NCBI RefSeq assembly: GCF_902686445.1
Contig: NC_062214.1
Location: 90,128,738 to 90,192,737, forward strand
Reading direction: 5' to 3'
DNA from: Sciurus carolinensis
Lineage: Eukaryota > Chordata > Mammalia > Rodentia > Sciuridae
DNA length: 64,000 nucleotides
Shown here: positions 22,545 to 32,642 of the stretch, one piece after another
Layout of the letters: every line of letters starts with the position of its first letter
Numbering within the stretch: the first letter of the stretch is position 1
The notes under the pieces: generated by a model
Databases searched by the model: none
What the model was told of the DNA's origin: nothing
The model's input: the letters and a program-made list of their open reading frames with translations, nothing else
Position numbers and translations under genes: made by a program

Positions 22545-22680
22545 CAGTGGAAGGACATTGGACTAGGAAATAAGATACCTAGATTTTCATCCTGGCTCTG
22601 CTAAGTGAAGGTTCAAGTAACCTTACACAAATCAAACTAATTTATCTTGGTTTTTTTGTCGAATAGGAAAAAAAAAATCT
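22545..22680 (+). mobile_element. MIR fragment
   Basis: GGACATTGGACTAGGAAATA and TCATCCTGGCTCTGCTAAG resemble the MIR core. Confidence 0.5.
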
Positions 22681-22702
22681 TTTACAGAGCTAGGTAGTGC
22701 TT

Positions 22703-22912
22703 ACCTCCCATCCCCTGAGACTGGGGATTGAATCCAAGGGGCCCTCTACCACAGAACTACCTCCCCACTCCTTTCTTTTTTTTTTTTTTTTATCCCCACT
22801 CCTTTCTATTTTGAGATGGTCTCGCTAAGTGGCTGAGACTAGCCTCAAACTTGCAATCCTGTCTCTGCCTCCTAAATTGCTGGGATTACTGCATATGCTA
22901 CTGCACCTGGCT
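22703..22912 (-). mobile_element. B1-dID SINE, diverged, with an inner duplication
   Basis: The ID half ends TCCCCACTCCTTTC. After a T-run the same CCCCACTCCTTTC occurs again before the B1 half, suggesting a local duplication or a small lost insertion. Confidence 0.75.
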
Positions 22913-23000
22913 AAAAATGCTTTTAAAAAAAAATCATTAAGATGATTTATGATGATAGAGAATTCCTAAAATTATACAACATTCCTGCTAATAATCTACA

Positions 23001-23195
23001 TTTTTTTTCTTAAAGGTATTAGTGTTTGAATCCAGAGGTGCTCTACTACTGAGCTACAACCCCAGTCCTTTTTACGTTTTTATTTTTTCAGACAGGGGCT
23101 TGCTAAGTTACTCAGGCTGGCCTTGAACTTGGTGATGATCTTCCTGCCTCAGCCTCCTGAGTTGCTGGGAATTCTGGTGTATACCACACCCAGCA
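23001..23195 (-). mobile_element. B1-dID SINE, old
   Basis: CTACTGAGCTACAACCCC, then GACAGGGGCTTGCTAAGTTA and CTCAGCCTCCTGAGTTGCTGG. Confidence 0.85.
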
Positions 23196-23306
23196 TTTGC
23201 TAATATGAATTCTGTGAACCCTTATCTACAGACATCCCTGATTTGTGATGGAGACAGAAAGTTTTATCAGACAGTATTTCCACTTCCTCCCAAAGGCAAG
23301 AGTTAC

Positions 23307-25649
23307 CTGTCGGTACCAGAGTATTGGATCCACCTCTGCCTGTCGGCCACACTCCGTGCCTGTCTTAGCCTCAGAGGCCTCCTTGCCTAGGTGACTGGCC
23401 TCATTTAGCTTCACTTTAAGGCCTTCAGGGGCTTGGCTGGGGAGTTTTGAAGAGTCATCTAACTTGGGGATGATGACTGACTTGGCAGGATCAGTCCCTG
23501 GCTCCTTGGCCTTGCTGGGTCCTGACTTTACCAAGTCTGTCAGGCTGGGAGCTTTGGTGAGGGTGGGTGGAATTGACGGCTTTTGCTTCCACTCCTCCTT
23601 GAGTGCTGACTCCCGTTCCTTCAGACCCATCTCTGCCTTCTTGTCCAGTCCCCGCTGCTGCTGTTCCAAGCTCTGCCGTTTCTGTTGTTCTTCATACTGC
23701 TGTCGGTAAGCTGTGTTAGTGCTCAGGAGGTGGGTGTGGTAACTCTGGTCACTGTAGCCATAGGGGGGCACATAGGCATACTGGTTGTAGTACAGGGACT
23801 GCATGTACATGTTGGGCCGCTGCTGGATAACCGAGGGCTGCTGACTGGAACTGCTCAGTTCGGGCTTCTTTTCTTCACAGACATCATTCTTCACTTTCCC
23901 CTCTATACTCTCAGGCTCCTCATCCTTTTTGGTCTTCAGGGCCTGGCTCTCCACTCCTGCCTGGCTGCTAGGGTTCAGAGTTCCTGGGCTAGACTGTGCA
24001 TAACTTGGAGAGTAGTAACTCTCAAAGCCTTGGTAATATGGTGAGTCTTTGCTCTGTGACTGAGGAGGGAAAAGAGTTTTCTTAGCCCCTTCCTTAACCA
24101 ACTGTTCAGGGTCCTTTGATTTGACAACCGTCCACCTTGCCCTCCCCATCCTCCCCAGCATCAGAGATGTCAGAGTATGCAGGGCTGTTGGTTTTGACTG
24201 AGCTGGCTTCAGCTCCATTCTGGGTCACTACATGTAAGGGAGTTAGGGGCTGAGTAGGGGTTGTGCTATCTATGCGGGCTGCTGCCTCCGATTGAAGGGC
24301 TAGGGGCATTGTCTGTAAAGCTGTAGATTTTATCAGCTTCAGCCTTGATGCTAGCCAGTCGGCTTTGATGGGGGTCTGATGAACCGTTCAGGAGTCCTTC
24401 CATTTTCATCCCATCTCCTGATGATTCCCTGAATGGGCTTTTGCCTTCTTCTGTTCGACATACCTTCCCAGGGGTCAGAGGACTTTCAAGTTCCTTGAAG
24501 ATTCCTTCTTTTTTTGTCTTTCTTTTTCTTGTCCTTGGCTGGAGTCAAGGCAGGGTTGACAGAAAAAGGTTCTCCCATAACAGTAGGCTTGGGCTGAATG
24601 GGCTTGAGTTGAGGACTGTTAGGCATGGCTTGGACCACTGTGGTGGTCAAGCCTGAGGATGATCCTGGGCTTGCTGCTGTGAAGGTAGCTGTCTGGAAGG
24701 TGTAGATTTGCTGTGGGGGGATAGCAGGGGGCAATGGGCCGGGCTGACTTTAAGCTCTTGGAGGAATCTTTTCAGGTTTCAAACTAGAGGATTTTTTACA
24801 TTTCTCTTTTTCCATACACTTCCTTTCCAAAGAATCAAAGGCATCATTGCTTGTTTCATCCATTACTGAGGGTCCATCATCAGAGCCATCATTGGATAAG
24901 GCCCCAACATCTGTGTCCCCTTCCCCACTCAACTTTTTCTTACAGAGGCCTTTTGTGCTGAATTTGTTTGAAGGAGAGGGGCTATGAGGCTCCACGAGGC
25001 GAACTTTGGGGGTAGCTGAACGGGCAGGGGACAAGGAACCTTTTTGTGAAACAGGTGCACCGTTGCAGCTCCCGAGGTCTGCATGAGGGTGGGCTCTTCT
25101 CCATACTCACTGTCTCCATCAGCTTCAGGCTTGCTATCATCATCTGTATGGGCATGAGCTTGGTGGTACTTAAGTCCATTGATGTGCTTGTATTTCTTGT
25201 TGCAGTTTGGGTGGGGACAGTCAATTAGGACCGGGGAGGGGCAATTTCTGTCCAGAACAGTGGGTTCCATCTTGGTCCCAGGGAGGGGGGCCAGTGGCTG
25301 AGCCCATGGAATTTGTACGGACACGCTTGCTCCCTTTGGAGTCCTCGGAGCTAGAATTCAGCTCCATGTCTGAAAGGGGGCTTATTTTTCCGCTTATTTC
25401 GCTGAGGAAGGACTGGCCTTCACATCTTCTGAGGTGCTGCTGGCAGGCGGGCGATGCTCTGAAGAATTTTGGCTGCCCCGGCGGCCTTTGCTATTGGCTC
25501 CTGCTCGGGTTTTGCTGCTGCTGCTGGTCCCTTTGCTTTCAGAGGCTGTGGTTGTCTCATTGACAGGTGTGTTACTGTTTGGACGCATTCGTTTGCCTCT
25601 ACCTCGACCATTGCGCATTTCCAAGTCACTGGTGGGGGAGTCACAGAAC
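23307..25649 (-). CDS. ZNF609: ZNF609 large central exon with the C2H2 zinc finger, frame broken by ten indels
   Basis: ZNF609 is a nuclear regulator of transcription. The mouse protein acts with Nipbl and Integrator in cortical neuron migration and in thymocyte gene control. This exon covers about residues 356-1135 of 1,411. One C2H2 finger (CX4CX12H, residues near 500) lies at 25148-25219. Next come an acidic stretch (DSEYGEE), serine- and lysine-rich segments ([11 protein letters not shown]), a tyrosine-rich part ([16 protein letters not shown]) and a glutamine-rich segment ([18 protein letters not shown]). The exon ends DPILWYRQ. Acceptor TTGCCAAG and donor GTAACT are intact. Length is 2343. 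Removing a net two bases gives 2341, one base plus 780 codons, as both flanks require. Ten single-base indels lie between 24125 and 25400, while 23307-24124 is clean. Amino-acid conservation is high between breaks, so this is probably a functional gene with sequence errors. Confidence 0.93.
25148..25219 (-). other. ZNF609: C2H2 zinc finger of ZNF609
   Basis: [20 protein letters not shown] and AHAH follow. The ligands read C-X4-C-X12-H with H at X2 and X4 after it. The finger is intact and lies between two frame breaks, so it is read correctly in its own frame. Confidence 0.92.
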
Positions 25650-25698
25650 CTTGGCAAAGAACAAATATAACAGGATATTATTAAGAAGAGAAACCATC

Positions 25699-25876
25699 TT
25701 TATTTATTTATTGGTACTGGGGACTGAACCCAGGGACACTTAACCACTGAGCCATGCCCCCAGCCCTATTTTATTTTTTGAGACAGAGTCTTGCTAGTTT
25801 GCTGAGGCTGGTTTTGAACTTGCAATCCTCCTCCTCCAGAGGAGCTCGGATTACAGGCATACACCACCATGCCTGA
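25699..25876 (-). mobile_element. B1-dID SINE
   Basis: GGTACTGGGGACTGAACCC, CCACTGAGCCATGCCCCC and a B1 half ending CACCACCATGCCTG. It sits only 50 bases inside the intron from the large exon. Confidence 0.9.
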
Positions 25877-26124
25877 TGAGAAAACATCTCTAAACCAGTT
25901 TAGATGCAGCCTCCAGAAGAACCTTCCAGATGATGACTATCACTTTCAACAAACATGATTTGTTCAAAGAACTTGTGTTTGTGTGGGAACTGCATTAACT
26001 GGTGAACTCCTAGGATTCTACTTGCATGCCTATTACAAATTATTCCCCAATATTTCTCCCTAAAGCCATGTAGGCAAACAGTATTCATGTCTGCATTTCC
26101 TATATGCAGCCATAATTGTGGTTT

Positions 26125-26250
26125 CAGAAAAGACTACAGATCACTCAGGAAATTGAGGCCAGGAAGCTAAGTGACTGGCTCAAAGTCACAATGTTGATAA
26201 TGGCAGTGAACACCAGAATTCAGTTCTGCTTTGAGCCCAGTGCTTTTTTC
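26125..26250 (-). mobile_element. MIR SINE
   Basis: AAATTGAGGCCAGGAAGC, TAAGTGACTGGCTCAAAGTC and GAATTCAGTTCTGCTTTGAG are the reverse MIR order. Confidence 0.65.
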
Positions 26251-26756
26251 CTATATACCTTACCACAAAGGTATAGATTGGTACAACAAAACACGCATCC
26301 ATTCATTTAAAAGGCTCCTAAATATGTGCTAAACACCATGTCAGCCAATAGTACATGAGTTTTTTGAATGTTTAGAGATTTGCACCTATGGATCTTTCCT
26401 TAGTAGCTCTAAAGTAGCTTTTCATGGAGCCCAAAATACTGTCTAAAATAAACGTTTAGCTTAAGGATGGTTCCTGTTTAGATCTAGAGATGGTTTTGAC
26501 TCTTGCTTGGGGTAGATGGAACAGATTATTGCTAAGACTGTGGGTGCTACAGCTATGGCAGAAAAAAAGACAATTTTTGTCAAATATCTCCTTTGGGCCT
26601 CCGAGCAGTCATATTATAACGCTACTATTTTTATTATTGCCCCACTCACTCACTGTTTCTCTAGATTCTAACATACCCCAAGGCAGAAGTAAATCCTTCC
26701 AACAGATTCTCAGAAATAAAAAAGGAGGATATAGAGAACTTTAAAAACTGGTCTTA

Positions 26757-26862
26757 GGGCTGGTATAGTATAGCTCAGCTGGTAGAGTACTTGTCTTGCA
26801 AGTACAAGGCCCTGGGTTCAATCCCCAGCACTGCAAAAAAAAAAAAATAAATAAAATAAATA
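26757..26862 (+). mobile_element. ID SINE, first of a stacked pair
   Basis: GGGCTGGTATAGTATAGCTC to TTCAATCCCCAGCACTGC with an A-rich AAATAAAT tail. The target duplication AAAAACTGGTCTTA flanks it at 26743-26756 and 26863-26876. Confidence 0.93.
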
Positions 26863-26876
26863 AAAAACTGGTCTTA

Positions 26877-27074
26877 GCTGGGCATGGTGGCACAAACCTG
26901 TAATTCCAGTGACTCAGGCGGTTAAGGCAGGAGGATCATGAGTTCAAAGTCAGCTTCAGCAACTTAGCAAGACATTGCTCAAAATGAAAAAATGAAAAGG
27001 GTTGGGGATGTGGCTCAGTGGGTAAGTACCCCTGGGTTTAATCCCAGGTACAAAAACAACACAACAAACAAACA
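26877..27074 (+). mobile_element. B1-dID SINE, second of a stacked pair
   Basis: GCTGGGCATGGTGGCAC, TGAAAAGGGTTGGGGATG and CCCTGGGTTTAATCCCAGG. It is bounded by the same 14-base word at 26863-26876 and 27075-27088. Confidence 0.93.
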
Positions 27075-27106
27075 AAAAACTGGTCTTAGTTCATCTGAAT
27101 ATAGTT

Positions 27107-27321
27107 TGTTTTTTTGTTTTTTTTTTGTACCAGGGATTGAACTCAGGGGCACTCAACCACTGAGCCACATTCCCAGCCCTATTTGTATTTTGTTTTGAGA
27201 TGGGGTCTCACTGAGTTGCTTAGTGCCTCAGCTTTTGCTGAGGCTGGCTTTGAACTCGCAATCCTCCTGCCTCAGCCTCCTGAGGCATAAGGATTACAGG
27301 AGTACACCACTGCACCTGGCT
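27107..27321 (-). mobile_element. B1-dID SINE
   Basis: T-run, GTACCAGGGATTGAACTC, CACTGAGCCACATTCCC and B1 half ending ACCACTGCACCTGGC. Confidence 0.9.
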
Positions 27322-27599
27322 GAATATAGCTTTATAATACTCTCAAACCTACAGAAGCCTGGTCCAGCATCTCTGATATTAGGAAGCATAAACAACCACA
27401 TAATCCCAGCTACAGCACATCATACTAGAGAAAAGAAAGTGATCGGGAGTAAAAAAAAACTTCAAAAGTATTTTCCTTGGGACATTCTTGCTGATCTTTG
27501 TTTCAAGGAAATAATGAGCAGGTGAAAATTCAATATAGTTTTTGTAAAGAACTGTCCAGATGGTACTACCATTTTCTCCACCCGCCCCTCAGATGGGTC

Positions 27600-27695
27600 T
27601 AGCTGTCTTGTCCAGGCTGGCCTCAAACTTGGGATCCTCCTACTTCAGTCTTCCAAGTAGCTGGGAATACAGGTGTGTACCACTGCACCACATTT
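27600..27695 (-). mobile_element. B1 fragment
   Basis: CCAGGCTGGCCTCAAACTTGG to ACAGGTGTGTACCACTGCACC. The ID half is missing. Confidence 0.7.
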
Positions 27696-27895
27696 GGTAA
27701 CTACAATTTTTAATGACTATGAGTCATTAAAGAAACTTGTGAATGTGTGGGAATTGCATTAAGTTTTGAGCTCCTTGGATGTTATTTGCATGATAGCTAT
27801 AAATTATTCCCCCATATGCAGGCTCCCTAATCCCTGGCACACTGGGTACTAATATTAGGAACAAAATATAATATGCTTTTCACTGAAATATTAAT

Positions 27896-27975
27896 TTTTT
27901 ATTTTTATTTTTATTTTTTTGGTGGTGCTAGGGATTGAAGATTGACCCAGAGCCTTGCACATGCTAGGCAAGTGT
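27896..27975 (-). mobile_element. ID SINE, rearranged or truncated
   Basis: T-rich tail, GGTGGTGCTAGGGATTGAAG, then CTTGCACATGCTAGGCAAGTG; the 5' half of the element is absent. Confidence 0.6.
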
Positions 27976-28000
27976 TTCTTGAGGTCATATTAGAATTTGA

Positions 28001-28072
28001 GGGGCTGGGGATGCAGCTCAGTGGTACAGGACTTGCCTATCATGGGTACATGGGTTCTGAGTACCACCCCCT
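28001..28072 (+). mobile_element. ID SINE core
   Basis: GGGGCTGGGGATGCAGCTC, GACTTGCCTATCATGGG and TGAGTACCACC. There is no A tail. Confidence 0.65.
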
Positions 28073-28309
28073 TGCTGAAAAATTTGCAGTTTGTAAAGGT
28101 TCTTGTGAAACCCATCTGTTCCAATCTAGTAGGGTATATAAAACTAAACATGTTCTTGAGATAAGTTTCTGGGGAAATACTTACCATTGAAAAGCATCAT
28201 CAACGCATGTTTGTTCATTCATAGTTAGATTTTATATCCTTGGTCTCAAGGTGACTATAGGAAGATGCTAGAATTTAATTCTAGAAATGGGCTTTAAAAG
28301 GATTTCTTT

Positions 28310-28522
28310 GCCTGGGTGTATTGGCACATGCCTGTAAATCCCAGAGGCTCAGGAAGCTGAGGCAGGAGGATCACAATTTTGAGGCCAGCCTCAGCAATTT
28401 AGTGAGACCCTAAGCAACTTAGTGAGATCCTGTCTCAAAATAAAAAATAAAAAGGACTGGGGATATGGTTCAGGGCCCATGGTACCAAACAAACAAGAAA
28501 AACAAAACAAAACCAACAAACA
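28310..28522 (+). mobile_element. B1-dID SINE
   Basis: Full B1 half, shortened ID half and (AAC)n-like tail, flanked by the perfect duplication AAAAGGATTTCTTT at 28296-28309 and 28523-28536. Confidence 0.93.
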
Positions 28523-28738
28523 AAAAGGATTTCTTTCTCATTCTTCTACCCCCATTTCCCAGCCAACACTTTAATACATAATTCATTTATTCTTTATAAA
28601 TGCCAGATAAACACAGTGCCTTCTCTTATTTCTACATCATAATGTCCTTTAAAAGATGGGTATATGACTCTAGCAGGATAAGTTTCAATGATTAGAGTGG
28701 TTCAAACTAATACAAACTAAGCAGCTGTAGGTGCTCAC

Positions 28739-28826
28739 CTTGGGGGTGCCCAATCATGCCGTGTGCAGTCAAGAAGTGTACCTACATATGTCTTGTTCCT
28801 CCACGTTACATTTACCACCAACATCC
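28739..28826 (-). CDS. ZNF609: ZNF609 88-bp exon
   Basis: Two bases complete a glycine codon, then 28 codons read [20 protein letters not shown] followed by TRHDWAPP, and two bases (AG) of the arginine that the next exon completes. This is the conserved block that ZNF609 shares with its paralogue ZNF608, upstream of the zinc finger (about residues 326-354). Acceptor TTTTCCAG at 28827 and donor GTGAGC at 28738 are both strong. The frame is intact. No other coding exon of the gene is visible to the right. Confidence 0.95.
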
Positions 28827-29017
28827 CTGGAAAACAAGAACAAAGAGATATAGAAAAGACAAACCCTGTTGGCCATTAGGAGGGGTATTCTTTATCTGAG
28901 CAGCACTGACTTCTGTGGGAGGGCTTAGGGAGTGCACTGGGCACCAATGGGACAAACAAGATAGGCGAGAGTTAGATAGGTAATAGCTGCAAAGACTTCA
29001 TGGTCAGTGCAAAACAT

Positions 29018-29166
29018 TCTTTTTTTTTTTTTTTAATTTTTGTTTAGTTGCAGATGGACACAATACCTCCAATTTATTTATTTAGTTTTATATGGTGCTG
29101 AGGATTGAACCCAGTGCCTCATGCATGCTAAGCAAGTGCTCAGCCACCGAGCTACAATCCCAGTGC
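29018..29166 (-). mobile_element. Long-tail ID SINE
   Basis: T-run, TTGTTTAGTTGCAGATGGAC and ACAATACC (the tail of this ID subtype), then GGTGCTGAGGATTGAACCC and an ID core. Confidence 0.88.
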
Positions 29167-29192
29167 CCTGTAGTAAGGGATTAAAAATATTA

Positions 29193-29404
29193 TGCAGCTG
29201 GGCACAAGGGTGCAGTCCTGTAACCCCAGCTACTCAGAGGTTGAGGCAGGAAGAGCTAAGTGTACAGCCAGCCATGGCAATTTAGCAAGACTCTGTCTCA
29301 AAAAAAAAAAAAAGTTGGGGATATAGTTCAGTGGTAGGGCCCATAGGTTCAATCCCCAATACTGGGGTGGGGAGAGCAATATTAAAAAAAAAAAAAAAAA
29401 AAAA
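29193..29404 (+). mobile_element. B1-dID SINE
   Basis: CAGCTGGGCACAAGGGTGC, CTGTCTC with an A13 joiner, GTTGGGGATATAGTTCAGTG and an A24 tail. Confidence 0.85.
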
Positions 29405-29429
29405 GTATAAAAGATAACCTAATAAAACC

Positions 29430-31180
29430 TATGATTAGGTATGGTGGCACAAGCTTGTAATTCTGGCAACTGAGGAGGCTGAAGCAAGGGGATCAAAAGT
29501 TTGAGGTCACAGAATAGCCAAAGCAGTCCTGGGCAGAAAGAGTGATGCAGGAGGTATCACAATACCAGACCTTAAACTCTACTATAGAGCAATAGTAACA
29601 AAAATGACATGGTATTGGTACCAAAATAGGCAAGGTAGACTAACGGTATAGAATAGAAGATACAGAGATGTATCCACATAAGTACAGTAACCTCATACTA
29701 GACAAAGGTGCCAAACACTTACAATGGAGAAAAGATAGCCTCTTTAACAAATGGTGCTGGCAAAACCAGAAATCCATCTGCAGTAAAATGAAATTAAACC
29801 CCTATCTCTCACCCTGTACAAAATTCAACTCAAAATGGATCAAGGATCTAGGAATTAGACCCTGAGACCCTACACTAAATAGAAGAAAAAGTAGGCCCAA
29901 ATCTCCATCATGTTGGCTTAGGACCAGATTTCCTTAACAAGATCCCCATAGCACAAGAATAAAAGCAAGAATCAATAAATGGGATACAGTCAAACTAAAA
30001 AGTTTTTTCTCAGCATAGGAAACAATCAATAATGTGAAAAGACAGCCTACAGAGTGGGAGAAAAATCTTTTCCACACACACTTCAGAGCACTCATCTCCA
30101 AAGTTTATAAAGAACTTAACAAACTTTACACCCAAAATACAAAGAACTCAATCAATAAATGGGCTAAGGAAATGGGCAGACACTTCACAGAAGATATACA
30201 GGTGATCAACAAATATCTAGTAATATCTAGTAATTAGAGAAATGCAAATTAAAATCACCCTAAGATGTCATCTCACTCCAATTAGAATGGCTATTATCAA
30301 GAAAACAAGCAATAATAAGTGTTGGCGTGGATGTGGGGAAAAAGGCACACTCATACATTGCTGGTGGAGTTGCAAATTGGTGCAGCCACTCTGGAAAGCA
30401 GTGTGGAAAATCCTCAGAAAACTTGGAATGGACCCACCATTTGACCCATCTATCCCACTCCTTGGTTTATACCCAAAGGACTTAAAATCAGCATACTACA
30501 GTGATGCAGCCACATCAATGTTCCTAACAGCTCAATTCACGATAGTTAGATTGTGGAACCAACCTAGATGCCCTTTAGTTGACAAATGGATAAAGTGATA
30601 TACACACTGGAATATTACTCAGCCATAAAGAAGAATAAAATTATGCCATTTCTGGTAAATGGATGAAGCCGGAAAATATCATGCTAAGTGAAATAGGCCA
30701 AGCACAAAAAACCAAAGGCTGAATGTTTTCTCTGATAAGTGCATGACAATATATAATGGGGGGGAGGTGGCGAGGGGAAGAGAAGAATGAAGGAACTTTG
30801 GATGATGTAGAGGAAAAAGAGGTGGGAGCCGGTGGAGAAGGAAAAACAGTAGAATGAAACAGTTCTACCCTGTATATATGTATGATTACATGAATGGTGT
30901 GACTCTACATTGTGTACAACCAAAGAAATGAAAAGTTGTACCTCATTTGTGTACAATGAATCAAATGCAGTCTATAAAAATAAAAGATTTTAATAAAAAA
31001 TTAATAAAATTAAATTTAAAAAATAAGAGAAAAGAAAAAAAAAATTTGAGGTCAGTCTCAGCAACTTAGTGAAGCTCTGAGCAATTCTGACCCTGTTTCA
31101 AAATTAAAAAAACAAAAAGAACTGGAGATGTAGCTCAGTGATAATCCTTGGGTTCAATCTCCAGTACCAACAAAACAAAA
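29430..31180 (+). mobile_element. B1-dID SINE split by an L1 insertion
   Basis: The B1 half starts TAGGTATGGTGGCACAAGC and stops at 29509. It resumes at 31041 with TTTGAGGTCAGTCTCAGC, then an ID half (ACTGGAGATGTAGCTCAG) and a CAAAACAAAAC tail. Confidence 0.88.
29510..31040 (+). mobile_element. 5'-truncated LINE-1, copy 1
   Basis: Contains the C-terminal part of ORF2 in broken frames. Recognisable runs include [53 protein letters not shown] and [21 protein letters not shown] 3' UTR and an A-rich end follow. It is flanked by the target duplication AAA(A)GTTTGAGGTCA / AAAATTTGAGGTCA at 29495-29509 and 31041-31054. Several stops and frame shifts make it non-coding. Confidence 0.93.
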
Positions 31181-31189
31181 CAAAAAAAC

Positions 31190-31372
31190 AAATTACAGGT
31201 GTGGCAGCATACCCCTGGGACTCAGGAGATTGAGGCAGGAGTATGACATGCTTGAGGCCTACCTTGGCAATTTAGAGAGACTCTGTCTCTTAAAAAAAAA
31301 AAGTTGGGTTTCTAGCTCAGTGATAAGAGTTCTCCCAGATCCTCGTACTAGGGGTGGGGGATCCAGCAAAAC
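31190..31372 (+). mobile_element. B1-dID SINE
   Basis: AGGTGTGGCAGCATACCCC, TGAGGCAGGAGTATGAC and a decayed ID half ending near GATCCAGCAAAAC. Confidence 0.75.
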
Positions 31373-31386
31373 AAAATTTAAAAACC

Positions 31387-32642
31387 TCCATATGCAACAG
31401 AATGAAACTAAACCCATATCTCTCACCATGCACAAAACTAAACTCAAAATGGATTAAGGATCTCGGAATCAGACCAGAGACCTTGCATCTTATAGAAGAA
31501 AAAGTAGGTCCAGAGCTTCAACATGTCGGCTTAGGACCAGACTTCCTCAACAGGACTCCCATAGCACAAGAAATAAAAGCAAGAATTAATAACTGGGATA
31601 GATTCAAACTAAAAAGCTTTCTCTCAGCAAAGGAAACTATCAGCAATGCAAAGAAAGAGCCTACAGAGTGGGAGAAAATCTTTGCCAATCATACTTCAGA
31701 TAGAGCGCTAATCTCCAGAATCTATAAAGAACTCAAAAAACTCTACACCAAGAATGTAAATATCCAATTGACAAATGGGCTAAGGAAATGAATAGACACT
31801 TCACAGAAGAAGATGTACAAGCAATCAACAAACATATGGAAAAATGTTCAACATCTCTAGTAATAAGAGAAATGCAATCAAAACCACCCTAAGATTCCAT
31901 CTCACCCCAATTAGAATGGCAATTATCAAGAATACAACCAACAACAGGTGTTGGCGAGGATGTGGGGAGAAAGGTACACTCTTACATTGCTGGTGGGGCT
32001 GCAAATTAGTGCAGCCACTCTGGAAAGCAGTGTGGAGATTCCTTAGAAAACTTGGAATGGAAACACCATTTGACCCAGCTATCCCACTCCTTGGCCTATA
32101 CCCAAAGGACTTAAAATCAGCATATTACAGAGATACAGCCACATCAATGTTCATAGCTGCTCAGTTCACAATAGCCAGATTGTGGAACCAACCTAGATGT
32201 CCTTCAATTGATGAATGGATAAAGAAAATGTGGTATATATATACAATGGAATATTACTCAGCCATAAAGAATGATAAAATTATGGCATTTGCAGGCAAAT
32301 GGATGAAACTGGAGAATATCATGCTAAGTGAGATAAGCCAATCTCAAAAAACCAAAGGAAGAATGATATCGCTAATAAGTGGATGATGACACATAATGGG
32401 GGGTGGGAAGGGTTAGTGTTGGGGTTGGAGTTGGGTTTAGGGAGGGGGGCAGGAATGGAGGAAGGAAGGACTGTATAGATGGAGGGGAAGGGTGGGAGGG
32501 GAGGGGGGAAGGGAAAAAATGGCAGAATGAATCAAACAACATTACCCTATGTAAATTTATGATTACACAAATGGTATGCCTTTACGCCATGTACAAATAG
32601 AGAAACAACATGTATCCCATTTGTTTACAATAAAAAGAAAAA
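31387..32642 (+). mobile_element. 5'-truncated LINE-1, copy 2
   Basis: The end of ORF2 is present in two frames, 31387-31791 and 31844-32386. Visible blocks are [80 protein letters not shown] and the ORF2 end SLISG. A G-rich 3' UTR and AATAAAAAG end follow. The 14-base target duplication AAAATTTAAAAACC lies at 31373-31386 and 32643-32656. It is better preserved than copy 1 but lacks the endonuclease and reverse transcriptase parts. Confidence 0.95.
32397..32520 (+). repeat. G-rich polypurine tract in the L1 3' UTR
   Basis: Repeated runs of three to six G with short spacers, a pattern able to form G-quadruplexes; such tracts are a known part of mammalian L1 3' UTRs. Confidence 0.8.

Larger units (their letters stand above)
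21631..23306 (-). other. ZNF609: ZNF609 intron
   Basis: About 1.68 kb with donor GTAACT at 23306 (- strand) and acceptor TTATTGTAG at 21631. More than half is SINE sequence, with one MIR. Confidence 0.85.
25650..28738 (-). other. ZNF609: ZNF609 intron
   Basis: About 3.1 kb with donor GTGAGC at 28738 (- strand) and acceptor TTTGCCAAG at 25650. It is rich in SINEs, including a stacked pair at 26.74-27.09 kb. Confidence 0.88.

Noticed and set aside
23226..23306. Continuation of the ZNF609 frame past WYRQ
   Set aside because: The frame crosses a GTAACT donor and the next exon (EAEPRM at 21630) fits in phase; the added residues are intronic.
18028..25649. ZNF609 as a processed pseudogene
   Set aside because: All six exons retain introns with consensus splice sites, so it is not a retrocopy; the frame breaks are better explained as sequence errors.
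31354..32386. Cellular gene encoded by the two long + strand frames
   Set aside because: The residues are the end of LINE-1 ORF2, bounded by an L1 3' UTR and a target duplication.
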